In this document: in pieces, positions 23,056-34,697 of the stretch
Numbering within the stretch: position 1 is the first letter of the stretch
Layout: the number at the start of each line of letters is the position of its first letter
Assembly (NCBI GenBank): GCA_037179385.1
Contig: CM074179.1
Location: forward strand, 67,847,806-67,911,805
Direction of reading: 5' to 3'
From: Holothuria scabra
Lineage: Eukaryota; Echinodermata; Holothuroidea; Aspidochirotida; Holothuriidae
DNA: 64,000 nt
The notes under the pieces: generated by a model
The model's database searches: none
Told to the model about the DNA's origin: nothing
The model's input: only the letters and a program-made list of their open reading frames with translations
Translations under genes and position numbers: made by a program

Positions 23056-24177
23056 TAAATGAAATCTGTACGAATGAAATGAGCCAAATTCTGTTTTACA
23101 GGGTTTTTGAACAACAGGTTGTCAATAAAATGAACCGACCATCTGTTCGCAAAAAAAGAATGAAATTTTTCTTAAGGTGTGCATTCCAATCATTACCAAA
23201 ACTATATAAAAAAAATTTCATCGGAAGAGAAAATAAACATACCATCAAGCTATTTTATCATGTATCTGAGATGTCTTCAAATGGGACAAAAACCTTTCAA
23301 TTAGGCTTTTGGAATGCACTTGATAGAATGAAATATAGTAACTGTAAATTTAAATATGACTATGTTATCTCTAGACGACGTAAGACAAATAGCACTTAAA
23401 TCAACTTTTGATGGTAGACAGGTAGAGATGAAATACTAAATTTAAGCATTACAGTTCGCGATATATCAGCGAATGAAGTTGTCAATTTTCCATTACAAAG
23501 TAAACTGGAGCAAGGACGTGAGACATTATAGGCCAGCATTAATTAACTCCCTTTGTTTTATCTCTTTATAAAATTACAACCAGCTTTTGCTTCCCTTATC
23601 GTGACGTGACGGTATGAGCCGCAAGACTATCTACAAATTTGAATTTCCTGTTGGAAACTCATATTCATATGAGTTCAAAGGTCGAAATAGCATTTTGAAA
23701 GCATTTAGAAAGAAAAAAAAAAACACTGCCTATGAATGTAAAGCGATTACGTAACCCTTCCTTGTTCCAATCGAGCAATTTAGGCAGCAAATGTAGTTAC
23801 TTGATTTCCTGATATCTCGAGAACTACAGAAGTACAGGACTGCGAAGCAAATTTAGCAGAAAACGGAAAATAATCTTATGTATCAAATATAAATATTAGA
23901 AAATATAATATTAATATGTAATATATTATATATTATATTATAAATATTGTTATATTATATTATTTTATATTATATAATATAATAATATTGTTCTTACACC
24001 GGACTTTTTAAAAAGTGTCTAGACCTTGTAAATAAATCGAAAATTTTAAAGAGAAGTCGCAGCAAACGTTAAGTTGTGATGAGTAAATCGGAAGCCAAGT
24101 GAAACAATTCTGGTAAAAGTTCCTTTTCGTTCCGTGTGAATCCCACAGTATTTGCAAATGAGGCTATTACGTTAAAG
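23056..24177. other. unassigned DNA with AT-microsatellite
   Basis: The section 23880-23990 is an almost pure A/T tract of TATA and TATTA words able to fold on itself. The 106-codon open frame at 23079-23399 is rich in Lys and Asn and has no recognisable motif. Confidence 0.5.
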
Positions 24178-24867
24178 CAGAACACCCCCTCCAAAAAAGG
24201 ACAGGATTCTTGTAAAAGAAGAAAACTACAGAAAGGTTCGCCAGCACGCCGACAGCCTCGCTTCCATCATCGCCCTGACAGAAGAGATTAAATCTCTCGA
24301 CCGTCACCTAGAAAGGAAGACAGTGCCTCAACACCTGCGGGTTCACAGAAACCCACCCAGGCTTCCAAAGCTTCTGAACTGCTCCGACGATTTCACTGAG
24401 TCTTGGAACTCGGCGATTTCTCGGGCAGGAAGGGGGCTCTGTAAAGTTTGGCGTCAGGAACTATCCCGCCAGGCCAAGGGGCAACAGCAACGTTTCCTTG
24501 AAAAGGAAAACAGGGCAAATTTAGACTAAGAGTCCACTTCAGAAGGTGCAGAGGCCAAGCAACTGCTGAACAAACTTCTCCGTTCATCAGCCAAAAAGGA
24601 GGGGGATCGACTGCGGCACCGAAGAGCTCCCAGAAAACACCCCTACAGGCGTTAAAGGAATCCGGATTTAAAACCAAACGGCTCTTTTCAGGGCAACCAA
24701 ACCGCTCAGAAAAAGCGGCATCCTTCCTTCTCAAACATGCTCAAAATGTATTCTAAGATTTCTTCTAAGTCAGAACCTAAGAGTAACTCTGAGGCTAGGC
24801 CCAGGTCTAACACAAGGTCTATAGGACTAACGTTAAGCCCCCAACCCACGCTAACTAAAAAGCGTAA
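24178..24867 (+). pseudogene. PLE-2 fragment, copy 1 (both ends truncated)
   Basis: This copy is about 98% identical by eye to the PLE-2 sequence at 26755-27219 plus 32359-32596, here uninterrupted. It therefore shows the empty site of the foldback element found in copy 2 (24632 region, GAGCTCCCAGAAAAC). It has a 12-bp deletion between CCATC repeats relative to copy 2, and shares with it the stop after RAN-S/L-D. Homology stops at about 24867. A fragment of tail-like sequence reappears at 24966-25006. The encoded part is basic and glutamine-rich with no domain I can name. Confidence 0.8.
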
Positions 24868-26640
24868 GTAGGCAAGTGAGCTGTGTTTTTGTGTATACCG
24901 GGCAAGGGTCCAGAAATGAAGTGTATAGCATAGGAACGTAATGCTGGGTCCTGTTCAAGGGCTAAAGTGAACCGCCTACCCGCCCCCCCCCCTTTTCTCT
25001 GAATTTTGCTTCTCTTTTCTTCGGAAAATGAGACGTAGGTTAGATGCACTGAGAATTCCGGACCGAATCTCTGACGTATATCGAAAGGAAATACTCGTAC
25101 ATCCTTCCATCCCACAAAAGCGGGATTCTAAATATCAAAAAAGAGTCGAAAAAAACTGAAAACTAGCACAAATGTGTGTGAGATCTCAGGGGCCTATTTT
25201 GTTTGGTCTTCAAATTTCCTGCCAAACTTCCAGCCAATCAGCGCTCTTATTTACGGTATTTTCTTTCACGTCCATAAAGACACGTATAAATGAAAGCTAC
25301 ACGCGCGAGACCTGGCGCAGTATACCGCTTTCCGATTACAGGAACTTATTATTGTAGTGCGCCGCACTTTGTTTCACAGTGCCCGTTTTGATGTACTTAA
25401 AAAGCAGTGCGCCGCACAACAATATTGGCATTTACTGGCCGACTGACAATTTCTTTTGTGAAGCCTGTTATGGCCCACAACTCATTTCCCTGCGCGTACC
25501 GTAACTTAGTTCGTACAAATATCCATGCTCTACCCTTTAACAATAGCAGTAAGTGCAATCTGTGGTCGTCTTTAAACAAAAATCAACTTCAGAAAAGCAA
25601 ATAATACACTTACAAGGCTGATTTAAGGAGTTAGCTTCATGAAAGAGCATTGCGGATAAATTTCCAGAAAACGCGATGTAATGTGGTTCGGCCTTTTCAC
25701 ACTGAAGTGATAAGCCTGGAGAATCAATCGCTGCTTCCAAATTGGTATACGTAACACGACGCCATTGCGTCCACTATCGTTGAACAGTATCAAGACGTTA
25801 TTGTACAGTATCTTCATCTACAGTAGCTTCTACGGAGCAGGGTATTGCCAATTCCCTGTACCGAACGAATTGGCTTTACTGCATTGGATTAAGCGACTTG
25901 TGCTGTAGTTCTATTATCATGCTTTATTTCAGTGGTAAAAGCAGAAGCTATTTTGACAGCAGTCTGACCGAAACGTTTTGACAGCATGCATGTAGCATGC
26001 ATTGCGAATTAACGAAACACGGATGTTAAAACACACAGCGTCAACAGTTATTCGGCCTTCCACGAGACAGTTGTCATATGCATGCAGCGGTGCAGTCAGA
26101 GAGCTTGAGAGGGCGTCATTATTTAACATAAAGAACGGTGAAAGAGGAGTCGAGATCCGATAAAACCATTTCAGGCAGGAGTAAACAACACAACAGAGCA
26201 TAACGTATGGCTAAGTAGGCTACTCAGCACGAGTCCTTGAACGGGGCTATGCTTCGTCCACTTCATTTTACTCCACACTAGACTGTATACGGAGTAGGTC
26301 CTACCGTTAAGCGCAGTACACGGTCTTGTTCAAGGACTACTCAGCACTTGCTTCATTGTTGGCAAACATGCTTCAAAATAAAGCTAGTGACTGACTATTA
26401 GCATAGAAGGTCCGGATTTACTCCATCATTGGTTACTCTTCTATGATTTCTTTATGCGTCCAGCCAAGGAGCTGGGAGACAAGTGGTCCATCTTTGTACT
26501 ATCAAGAAATAGGGTTGAGAGGAGGGGCCAAAAAGAAACAACAGCCCCTCTTTCCGCCATGAACAAATCCTAAAGTTCAAATAAAAACTGGGCTACTCTA
26601 CTAACTGAAAAGACATCTCTAACACGCACTACAATTCTGC
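24868..26640. other. spacer between the two PLE-2 copies
   Basis: AGTGAACCGCCTACC followed by poly-C and CTTTTCTCT at 24966-25006 matches 34659-34697 downstream of copy 2. Two GTGCGCCGCAC words at about 25356 and 25410 lie in a short inverted pair. Direct and inverted words (TACTCAGCAC, GTCCTTGAAC) frame 26230-26350. No gene is recognised. Confidence 0.45.
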
Positions 26641-26666
26641 GTATTTGCAAACAAATGCAGTTCTAG

Positions 26667-27219
26667 TTGGATTTAATGGATCTAATACCGGATATACTTG
26701 CATCGCCGAAAGAGACCACAGACTCTGAAGAAGAGAAAATAACTTGTGGTCAAAGAACACCCCCTCCAAAAAAGGACAGGATTCTTCTAAAAGAAGAAAA
26801 CTACAGAAAGGTTCGCCAGCACGCCGACAGCCTCGCTTCCATCCAAGCCTCCATCATCGCCCTGACAGAAGAGATTAAATCTCTCGACCGTCACCTAGAA
26901 AGGAAGACAGTGCCTCAACACCTGCGGGTTCACAGAAACCCACCCAGGCTTCCAAAGCTTCTGAACTGCTCCGACGATTTCACTGAGTCTTGGAACTCGG
27001 CGATTTCTCGGGCAGGAAGGGGGCTCTGTAAAGTTTGGCGTCAGGAACTATCCCGCCAGGCCAAAAGGCAACAGCAACGTTTCCTTGAAAAAGAAAACAG
27101 GGCAAATTCAGACTAAGAGTCCACTTCAGAAGGTGCAGAGGCCAAGCAACTGCTGAACAAACTTCTCCGTTCATCAGCCAAAAAGGAGGAGGATCGACTG
27201 CGGCACCGAAGAGCCCCCA
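26667..27219 (+). pseudogene. PLE-2 copy 2, 5' part (upstream ORF)
   Basis: A 149-codon frame from the ATG at 26667 ends at a stop before AGAGTCC. Conceptual reading continues in the same frame (ESTSEGAEAKQLLNKLLRSS) up to the insertion point at 27219. The first part is acidic (DSEEEK), then basic and helical, with the tract VWRQELSRQAKRQQQRFLE suggesting a coiled coil or nucleic-acid-binding surface. It precedes the RT in the same element and is probably its ORF1 or N-terminal region. The stop is shared with copy 1, so it is either the natural end of the ORF or predates the duplication. Confidence 0.6.
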
Positions 27220-27237
27220 CCCAGGGAAAAATTCCTG

Positions 27238-27551
27238 TTGAGACCTGTTGAACAGGTATCAACAGGTACCTTTTGAACAGGTAATTGGAACAGGCACAAC
27301 AGGTATGAACAGGTGTTAACAGGTATGAACAGGTCTCAACAGGTGTGAACAGGTCTCAACAGGTGTGAACAGGTCTTAACAGGTATGAACAGGTCTCAAC
27401 AGGGAGTGAACAGGTATGAACAGGTGCAACTGGTCTTCAACAGGTATAGCCTTAACTGGTCTTCAACAGGTGCAACTGGTCTTCAACAGGTACAAATGGT
27501 CTCTAACAGGTACAACTGGTCTTCAACAGGTGCAAAATGTTTTAACAGGAA
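27238..27551 (+). repeat. FB-1 left arm array, AACAGGT 10-mer
   Basis: About 25 units of AACAGGT plus three variable bases (TAT, CTC, TGT, ...) run head to tail. In the inner half, phrases such as AACTGGTCTTC alternate with AACAGGTGC, a diverged two-unit higher-order pattern of roughly 24 bp. Confidence 0.9.
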
Positions 27552-30500
27552 ATACTATATAGTGATGAATTTTTGCAACAGGGAGGTTGGGGGTTCAATT
27601 CTGGCAAGGTCAGAGCAAGATTTGTGAATGGTTTGTTGTGTAAAACAGAGAGATCTAATTTACCTGTACAAGTACAACAAAAATTTGCACAAGACAAAAT
27701 TTATTTGGCAATGATATACATACTGCATGTTTAGTCAAACCCTAGTAGCATTCCATTGTAGCAAAGTAATGATAGATAGCACACATCATGTAGATAATAA
27801 GCCAGTTAAATGCTAAAAATTGAAAAATTCATCAATCCACAGGTTTGATAAATATCACTGACCCATATGAAAGAGAAGAAATTAAATACAGCAATACTGT
27901 ATTTCATTTGAGACTTTATAATACACAATCGGGGTTCTAGCCAGACCATTCAAACTGGGTGCTGCACCCAGTTTGAATTTACTTTTTTTAAGTCAGCACA
28001 CACTTTGAAATTTCACCACCCAGTTTGAATTTCATCATATGCGTACTCTAAACATACTGTAGGCTACACTGCACAGTATCAGACACATAAACATTTAATT
28101 GATTGAATGATTGTGCTGATATTGGAAATAACCAAAAAATCAGGCATCTGACCACAGACAAATGTCATTTAGATCTTGAGATATGGCCAACATCATGTGA
28201 GAATGATGCAATGTTGATTAACTCCCATGATCCAGTTTGATATTTTTTCCTTGCTAGAATCCTGCATATTCCAAGTTTTGACCGCATAATGCTTTTCTAT
28301 AACAGCTACATGGAAAGGTACGAGATTAGCAGGCTTGCTAGCCAGGTTGTGTGACACTTGTGGCTAAGGAAGAAAAAGCCCAAAAACATTGATTCGATTT
28401 TGGTTTAACTAAAGAGTGACAATGGAATTTTTCCAATTTAAATCAAAGTTTGATCAAAGTAAAAACTGTAGTTTCACTACTGTACTACAAACATGTATCA
28501 AGCAGTCATTTCCCAATTTCCAATACAAAACAAGTGTTTTTCATGGTTAAAAGAATTGAAAGAAAACGTCATATGAATCAGTCCTTTCACATATTTGCTA
28601 AATTAAAAAAAACAAAGATTTGTCCATGATAAAACATTTTCTTAAGTTTTGTCCAAGGCAAAAAATATGGAGGGCCTTCAACCGTAAGGGGCTAAAGGAT
28701 AGTCTTCAGCTATTACAAGTTCCATGAACAATTACATTAAAGTGTAAAATGTTGCATTGCATTCTTCTGTCATCAAATGGGTCCACAAAAGATATGAAAT
28801 GATCACATTTACCGAATGTTTCAAATTTCCCAATTAGCCATCCTCCTACAGTATTGGCCAGGTACTCATCTCAGTGTATCATACAGTACCAATGACGAAC
28901 TTTCAAATATAAGCAGAAGTGTTCAAATTTTCAGACACTGTAAAAGAAATGTAGAGCTATGAAACCAGTACATCTGTCTTTTTGCAAATAGTCCTACATG
29001 TATATAGCCATACGTAGCTAACATACTGAAATGCACTAGTGAGTTGTAATTCATTTGGACGGTTTTCTGCTAGTAACAGCTTCACATTAGTTACATTATC
29101 CATTTTCTCAAAAGTACAGCAGAGTACAGTACAGTACTGTAGGTCTCCAATCTATAAACTCATTCACTCCGCAGGAAACATTTGGAAGGTACTGTAGAAC
29201 TTGCTAACATCTGTCCTGGATATGTTTCAAGAATTCGATGGCCAACACAGCTCAAAAAGTAAAAAGATATTGATGGCAGGCTCAGAAGATATACCCAGGC
29301 AAACCATTTTTTACTGGAAGTACGAATACATATTTTGATCAGTTCGAAGAACACAGTGCATTGCTAAATAACATTTTAAAGTTTCACTGATAAGGCGTAT
29401 TAACTCCGCCAGTTAAGGCTCTTTTAATGCCAATTGTACCATGATTCCAATCCACTACAGGCTGATTTCGCTAAATGACAGAACTTCTGAACATAGCTGT
29501 AAACAGGTTAGCTATTGAAGATACAACGGCAAATACTGTAGCTCCCTCATCTGCTGTGTAGTGTTTCACGAAACTCACGCTGTTAATGGAATAAAAAATA
29601 AATAAATTTTAAACACAATGCAAATCAATGCAGATCGAAGAAAAATAGTGATTACACTTTCATATTAAATATGAACAGTATTGGAGAGTCCCCTTCCCCC
29701 ACAACACCAACCCACCAGGACCTTTTGTACAGATCGAATAAGCTTTTTTCAGTACAACTGGCAGTGTTTGTTTGTGACTTTATATACAGTACCTAACTTT
29801 GAGTCAAATTTTTTGAGATGCCATGGGGATACTTAGGATAAAACTATGATACTACTTAAGTACAAGCATTACAATATGCATAGGCCTACAGTAACCCTAG
29901 GTCTTAATTAAGCTCATGATCTAGACTTTAAGCAACTGACAATACTGAAATGGACAGAGGTTATGCAGTGAGAAATTTAGTATTGAGTATTAAGAATCAT
30001 GAGTAACATTGTTCAGCATTGATTTAATCCAAGTCTTCATAAAAATAATTACTTTGACCTACAGTTATCTCCCATCCCCTAACCTTAAAGGGAAATTTTG
30101 CAGTTGAAATGTCAAATGTTCCAACATAACATTCATAGAAAATAGCTGAAGGCATAGTCAAACTGTTTATTGTCAAACATACTGTACACCCCAGCAATAG
30201 CTTCATCTCAAAACATTATGAATGAGAAGGGCGCTGAAAGTTGCACAATCTGAAATTTTGAAAGTTTAGGTACCCTAAACAAATTTTTCTAGAGCAAAAA
30301 ATGTCAAGCTTAGGGAAACTTATCTTGAACAGAAGACCACCATACTGCATTAATTTAATCATTTATCCACCAGGGGCCAGTGCCAATAAAATTGGTTTAA
30401 AAAGGATGAAATTTTCTGTTAAGCAAATGCAATATTTCCCTTTAACCCAACCCTCAATTTAACCATGATTAAGGCAAGGTACAGTAGCCTGTAGAACAGC

Positions 30501-32119
30501 CCTTGGACAAGGCTGTGCATTATGTTCAATTTGTTCAAAGGCCTTATACTGTATGGCAAATTCCACACCATTGTGTTGCCTAATGGAACGAGCCTACAGT
30601 AATTACATAAGCCATCATGTGACGGAACATAGATGGTTAGTTCAAAGTTCAAATATGTTCTAAATTTGAACACCTCATTAAAATCATTCTTTTCTTCAAT
30701 TAATTAAAACATCATTAAGAATTAATTCTGGCTTCAAATTGTGTGGTAAAACTGACAATTTTGCATCGATCAGTGAATAAATAAGCATGTAAATGAGGTG
30801 TTCGAATGTAGAACCTGTTTAAATTTTGAACCAACCACTGTACATACATACATGATACACTACAACACCATTCAAGGTTATGGCTGGGCCTATAGGCTTA
30901 AGTTATGCTTATGGTATGAAAACACCTTTATATCTACTTGAATCCCCAGCTTTCATTGCCCAAATTTGACTGATTTTCCCATGCAGCATATGGAGGAAAT
31001 TATACTTGAAACTTGGATGTGTGCACTATATTTACAGTTTAGGCATAGGCTGTATACTGTAACTGTAATGCAAGTGTAATGTATACTGCAATAGTAACGT
31101 TACAACACAAGTACAGTAACGTTAGACCTAACATTAGGCCTAGCCTAGGCTAATGTTTATGGTTAAGCCAAACAGAACAGTGACAATTAAATACTATTTG
31201 CCCAACCACCATGACCCTCAAATTGCACTGCATTTTGGTGTAAAACTGGACCAACAAATGGATCATAAAACATAAATGACTTACTCTGCTCCAGAGTATT
31301 TTTTGTAAAGAAATCTTCCTCTGCTGCCTTCACTTTCATTGTACCTTTTTGAATTTGTGAATGTGACGCATGCTCAGACAACTCGTACTCAGCTCTGGCT
31401 CTGTACTGTACAGTGTATGCATCCAATAGTAGTAGTAATAGTACATGTAGTATGTGCACAATATACACAGGCAGCTGTTATCTAGCAACCTTACTCAACA
31501 CTGTGTGTGCAGAGAACTGTGTCACTGCAAAGGGGCCATGAAGGTAATCCTTTGTTCAAGCAAACTATTGCTTTGTTATGTGCATTGCTTCACAAGAGAT
31601 AAGAACCTTGTATACTTAGAGAGCAGCAAAGGTATTTAGACTGTTTTGCTACTATGTGGTATGAGAAGAAGAGAAGATAAAATAAAAATGATGCACTTGG
31701 GTAAATGAATTTTAGAAGGAGACCAGGATGCCTTAATTATTATAAGCACAAGAAAAAAAAATTTAAGGCAAGTTCTATTGGGAGTTTAGTATTTGTCTAT
31801 ATACCGGGGAATCTGTGTCAAAAACAAGATGTTGGAGGCATGCATGCAGCTAGGAGTCCTGGGTATAACAGGAGTAGGGGTGGGGGGGGTGGTGGCAATG
31901 ACAGGAGAGAAGGGGATATACTTCTCTGTGCAACAATAAATATCTTTGGAACTTGTGTGAGCTACTAGTATTCGGGGAGGGGATTGTAATTGTACCCCAC
32001 TGTTTCCGACCCCATATGGTACATGCACGTTTATCTGGCAAGTGGTCGAAGACAATTTTGTATGGAAATAACCTGTTCAAATAGCACCGTCGCTGCTGGA
32101 ACCTATTACAGAAGATTCA
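27552..32119. other. FB-1 interior, non-coding
   Basis: No open frame of note and no protein motif. R2 copy B lies at 30188-30400. A run of TA- and CTA-rich short inverted words surrounds 31100-31160 (CCTAGCCTAGGCTAAT). A 31-32 kb stretch has a G9-type run and TGGGG words. Base composition differs from the surrounding PLE. Confidence 0.6.
30188..30400 (+). repeat. dispersed repeat R2, copy B
   Basis: This stretch corresponds to 19166-19370. It lies inside FB-1, so either FB-1 captured R2 or R2 derives from an FB-1 relative. Confidence 0.6.
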
Positions 32120-32345
32120 CATGACCAATTGAATTACCTGTTAATTCCCTGTTGACATTAACAGGTACCTGTTGTATCCCTGTTCATCCCCAGTTGGATA
32201 CCTGTTAGTACCTGTTACATATTAACAGGTACCTGTTGAATCCCTGTTCATACTGGTTGGAAACCTGTTCATACCTGTTAGTACCTGTTAATACCTGTTA
32301 ATTACCTGTTCATACCTGTTAGAATTTCAACAGGATTCAACAGGA
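32120..32345 (-). repeat. FB-1 right arm array, inverted AACAGGT 10-mer
   Basis: The complementary phrase TACCTGTTA and its variants are repeated about 15 times in the opposite orientation to the left arm. The array is shorter and less regular than on the left (some units lost). Confidence 0.88.
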
Positions 32346-32358
32346 ATTTTCTCTTGGG

Positions 32359-34409
32359 CAGAAAACACCCCTACAGACGTTAAAGGAATCCGGATTTAAA
32401 ACCAAACGGCTCTTTTCAGGGCAACCAAACCGCTCAGAAAAAGCGGCATCCTTCCTTCTCAAACATGCTCAAAATGTATTCTAAGTTTTCTTTTAAGTCA
32501 GAACCTAAGAGTAACTCTGAGGCTAGGCCCAGGTCTAACACAAGGTCTATAGGCCTAACGTTAAGCCCCCAACCCACGCTAACTAAAAAGCGTAAATTCA
32601 ATCGGTCAGTGAAAGCTGCTAAAAGCAGACAAAGATCTCACAAACGACAAAGGGAATGCTCGGCTATACGTAGCCAGTTAGAAACCCAAAGCCTATCAAA
32701 CGAGGCAAAAGCTCTCCAAAAGTACGTCAAAAACCTGTCTGACAGACCTCTGTCTAATATTGAAACAGTTGCCTTAGGAAAAGGTTTAAAGTTCATAATA
32801 ACTCCTGAAAAGCCAAAACGTAGCGATCTGCTCAAGTCAATTAAAGACCTCAAACGTAAAATGAGACTTCGCTACTTTTTTCAAAATAAAGATCAAAAGC
32901 TTTTGTCAAAGTTCCGTCTACCTTCGACATGGTTACCACAGCCTACCTACAGTAATCGTCTTGAAGATTACCTAGAAGCTACTTTAACTGAAATAGCTAG
33001 CCTACCCATCCGCAATGCTAACAGCAATATAACCAAAGCGGAATTAAATGCCCTCAAAGCAATTCGGAACGATCGTTCCCTTGTAGTTAAGCCATTTGAT
33101 AAAGGCAGAGGCATTGCTTTTTTGAATCGTTCAGACTATATAGCCGAAATTGAAAGGCAATTGCAAAGTCATTATTATGAACGACTTCCTGGGGATCTAA
33201 CTCCCGAAACCGTAAAACTGGTCCAAACTACACTTCAAGACATGTTTCACAAAGCTGAAATAGACGAACAAACGTTTGAATATCTTAGCCCACGTAACCA
33301 CAAGATCCGCGCCCCGGTCTTATACGTGCTACCTAAAATTCATAAAGCACCGCCAGCTAACTCAAAATTTGCTGGTAGACCTATTATTAGCGGGAACGGA
33401 TCCCCCACCGAAAAAATATCGGAATTCGTGGACTATTTTCTGCTTCCAATTGTCTTGCAACAGAGCACTTACGTAAAGTAAAAGACACGAGCCATATCTT
33501 AGAAATATTGGAGGCCACCCCCTTCCGAAAGAAACGTTACTTGTAACACTTGATGTGGTATCCATGTATACAAATACTCCACAAAAGGAAGCATTAGATG
33601 CATCCTAAGAAGCTTTTGAAAAAGCGCCGGAAAATTGGTACGGGGTTAAAACTATACCCCCCACTTCCCTCCGCGCTCTCATCAAACTCGTCCTTGAAAG
33701 AAATTGTTTCGAGTTTAGGGAACGGCACTTGAACTTTCGAGTTTAGTGGCCAAAATGAATGAAATTCATCCATCTCTGAAATTCACGATGGAAGTCTCTG
33801 GCGAGGAGATCACGTACCTAGATCTAAAAATCTTCAAGGATGCTAAATTCCAATCTAGCGGCATTCTGGACACGAAAGTCTACACAAAGCCCACTGAAAC
33901 TTTTCAGTACCTAGATCGTAATTCTGCACACCCTTTAGCCACTTTTAAAGGCTTTATGAAGGGGTGAAGTCCTGAGATATGCTAGGCTTTGCAGTAACGA
34001 AAATGATTTCATAGAGAAAAAGAACTCCTTTACAGAGAAACTTCTTACGAGAAATTATTCACCAGAAGAGATCAGCGCAGCCACTAACGGCATTGATTAT
34101 AAACAAAGATTGACTCATCTCCCTGTTGCTAAGAGCAAAACAGCGCCACCACTCGTTTTCAAAACAATCTACACTCCACACATCCAGACAAGGCACCTAA
34201 AGCAAGCTTTAATAAAGCACTGGAATTTAATTGCAGGTGACCCGCAACTGTCCCGTCTGTTTCCCGACCGTCCTATTATAGCCTATAAAAGGGCACCAAA
34301 TCTTAAAGATTTACTTGTAAAATCAAGGTTAACCCCAGACCAGGAGTCGAACGAAACAGAAGAAAGCTATGACGATATTTTACTTGATGCGCTTATAGCT
34401 GCATTATAA
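32359..34409 (+). pseudogene. Penelope-like retroelement PLE-2 copy 2: RT region, decayed and internally deleted
   Basis: The main frame starts at ATG 32465 and encodes an N-terminal region with LSDRPLS and ALGKGLKFI, followed by VVKPFDKGRG, VLYVLPKIHK and FAGRPIISGNGS, which are the fingers-side RT signatures of Penelope-like elements. The frame is lost near 33477, TLDVVSMYTNTP (motif A, with Asp) appears in another frame at 33550-33585, and an in-frame stop follows at about 33606. At 33718-33746 the palm segment that should carry the second catalytic motif (YxDD) is absent. Sequence resumes with NEIHPSLKFT, YLDLKIF and the C-terminal PIIAYKRAPNLKDLLV before the stop at 34409. No GIY-YIG domain follows. 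It is a dead copy. Loss or original absence of the endonuclease cannot be decided here. Confidence 0.85.
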
Positions 34410-34697
34410 TACTTATGACAAACCCGGCCTATGCGTACAAAGCTTAACGGCTACTACTGATGACGTTCTGCCAACAGAGCGAAGAACAGAAACCGGTCTA
34501 GTTGGTTTATACAAAACCACCTAAATGTCAACACGAAAACAACCCACATTCCTCCAAAAGAGTGGAATTATTAAAGCTTTTGATTATATCATATTAACAT
34601 GATCGTATATTTTTTCCCTAAAAAATACGACAGTTTACCGACTCGATAACGTTAGATAGTGAACCGCCTACCCCCCCCCCCCCCTTTTCTCTCAATA
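34410..34697 (+). other. PLE-2 tail
   Basis: This is non-coding sequence after the ORF, ending with AGTGAACCGCCTACC, poly-C and CTTTTCTCT. That block recurs at 24966-25006 after copy 1, so it may mark the element's 3' end. Confidence 0.5.

Larger units (their letters stand above)
27220..32358. mobile_element. foldback-like transposon FB-1, 5139 bp, in PLE-2
   Basis: The termini are inverted: the left starts CCCAGGGAAAAATTCC and the right, read inverted, starts CCCAAGAGAAAATTCC. They match 19 of 22 positions including the following TGTTGA. Behind each terminus lies an array of a 10-bp unit AACAGGTNNN (27238-27551; inverted at 32120-32345). The flanks carry CA on both sides (27218-27219 and 32359-32360), and PLE-2 copy 1 shows the joined site with one CA. 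No transposase or other protein is visible inside; the interior is A+T-rich with frequent TACTGTA words. Inverted repeats made of subrepeats recall foldback and sea urchin TU elements, but the 2-bp duplication does not fit those I know. Confidence 0.82.

Noticed and set aside
23079..23399. 106-codon open frame
   Set aside because: The A-rich composition explains the lysine and asparagine content; there is no motif and no splice context.
27238..27551. CRISPR-like array
   Set aside because: The AACAGGT units are contiguous 10-mers without unique spacers, are matched by an inverted array 4.6 kb away, and the DNA is eukaryotic. They are transposon arms.
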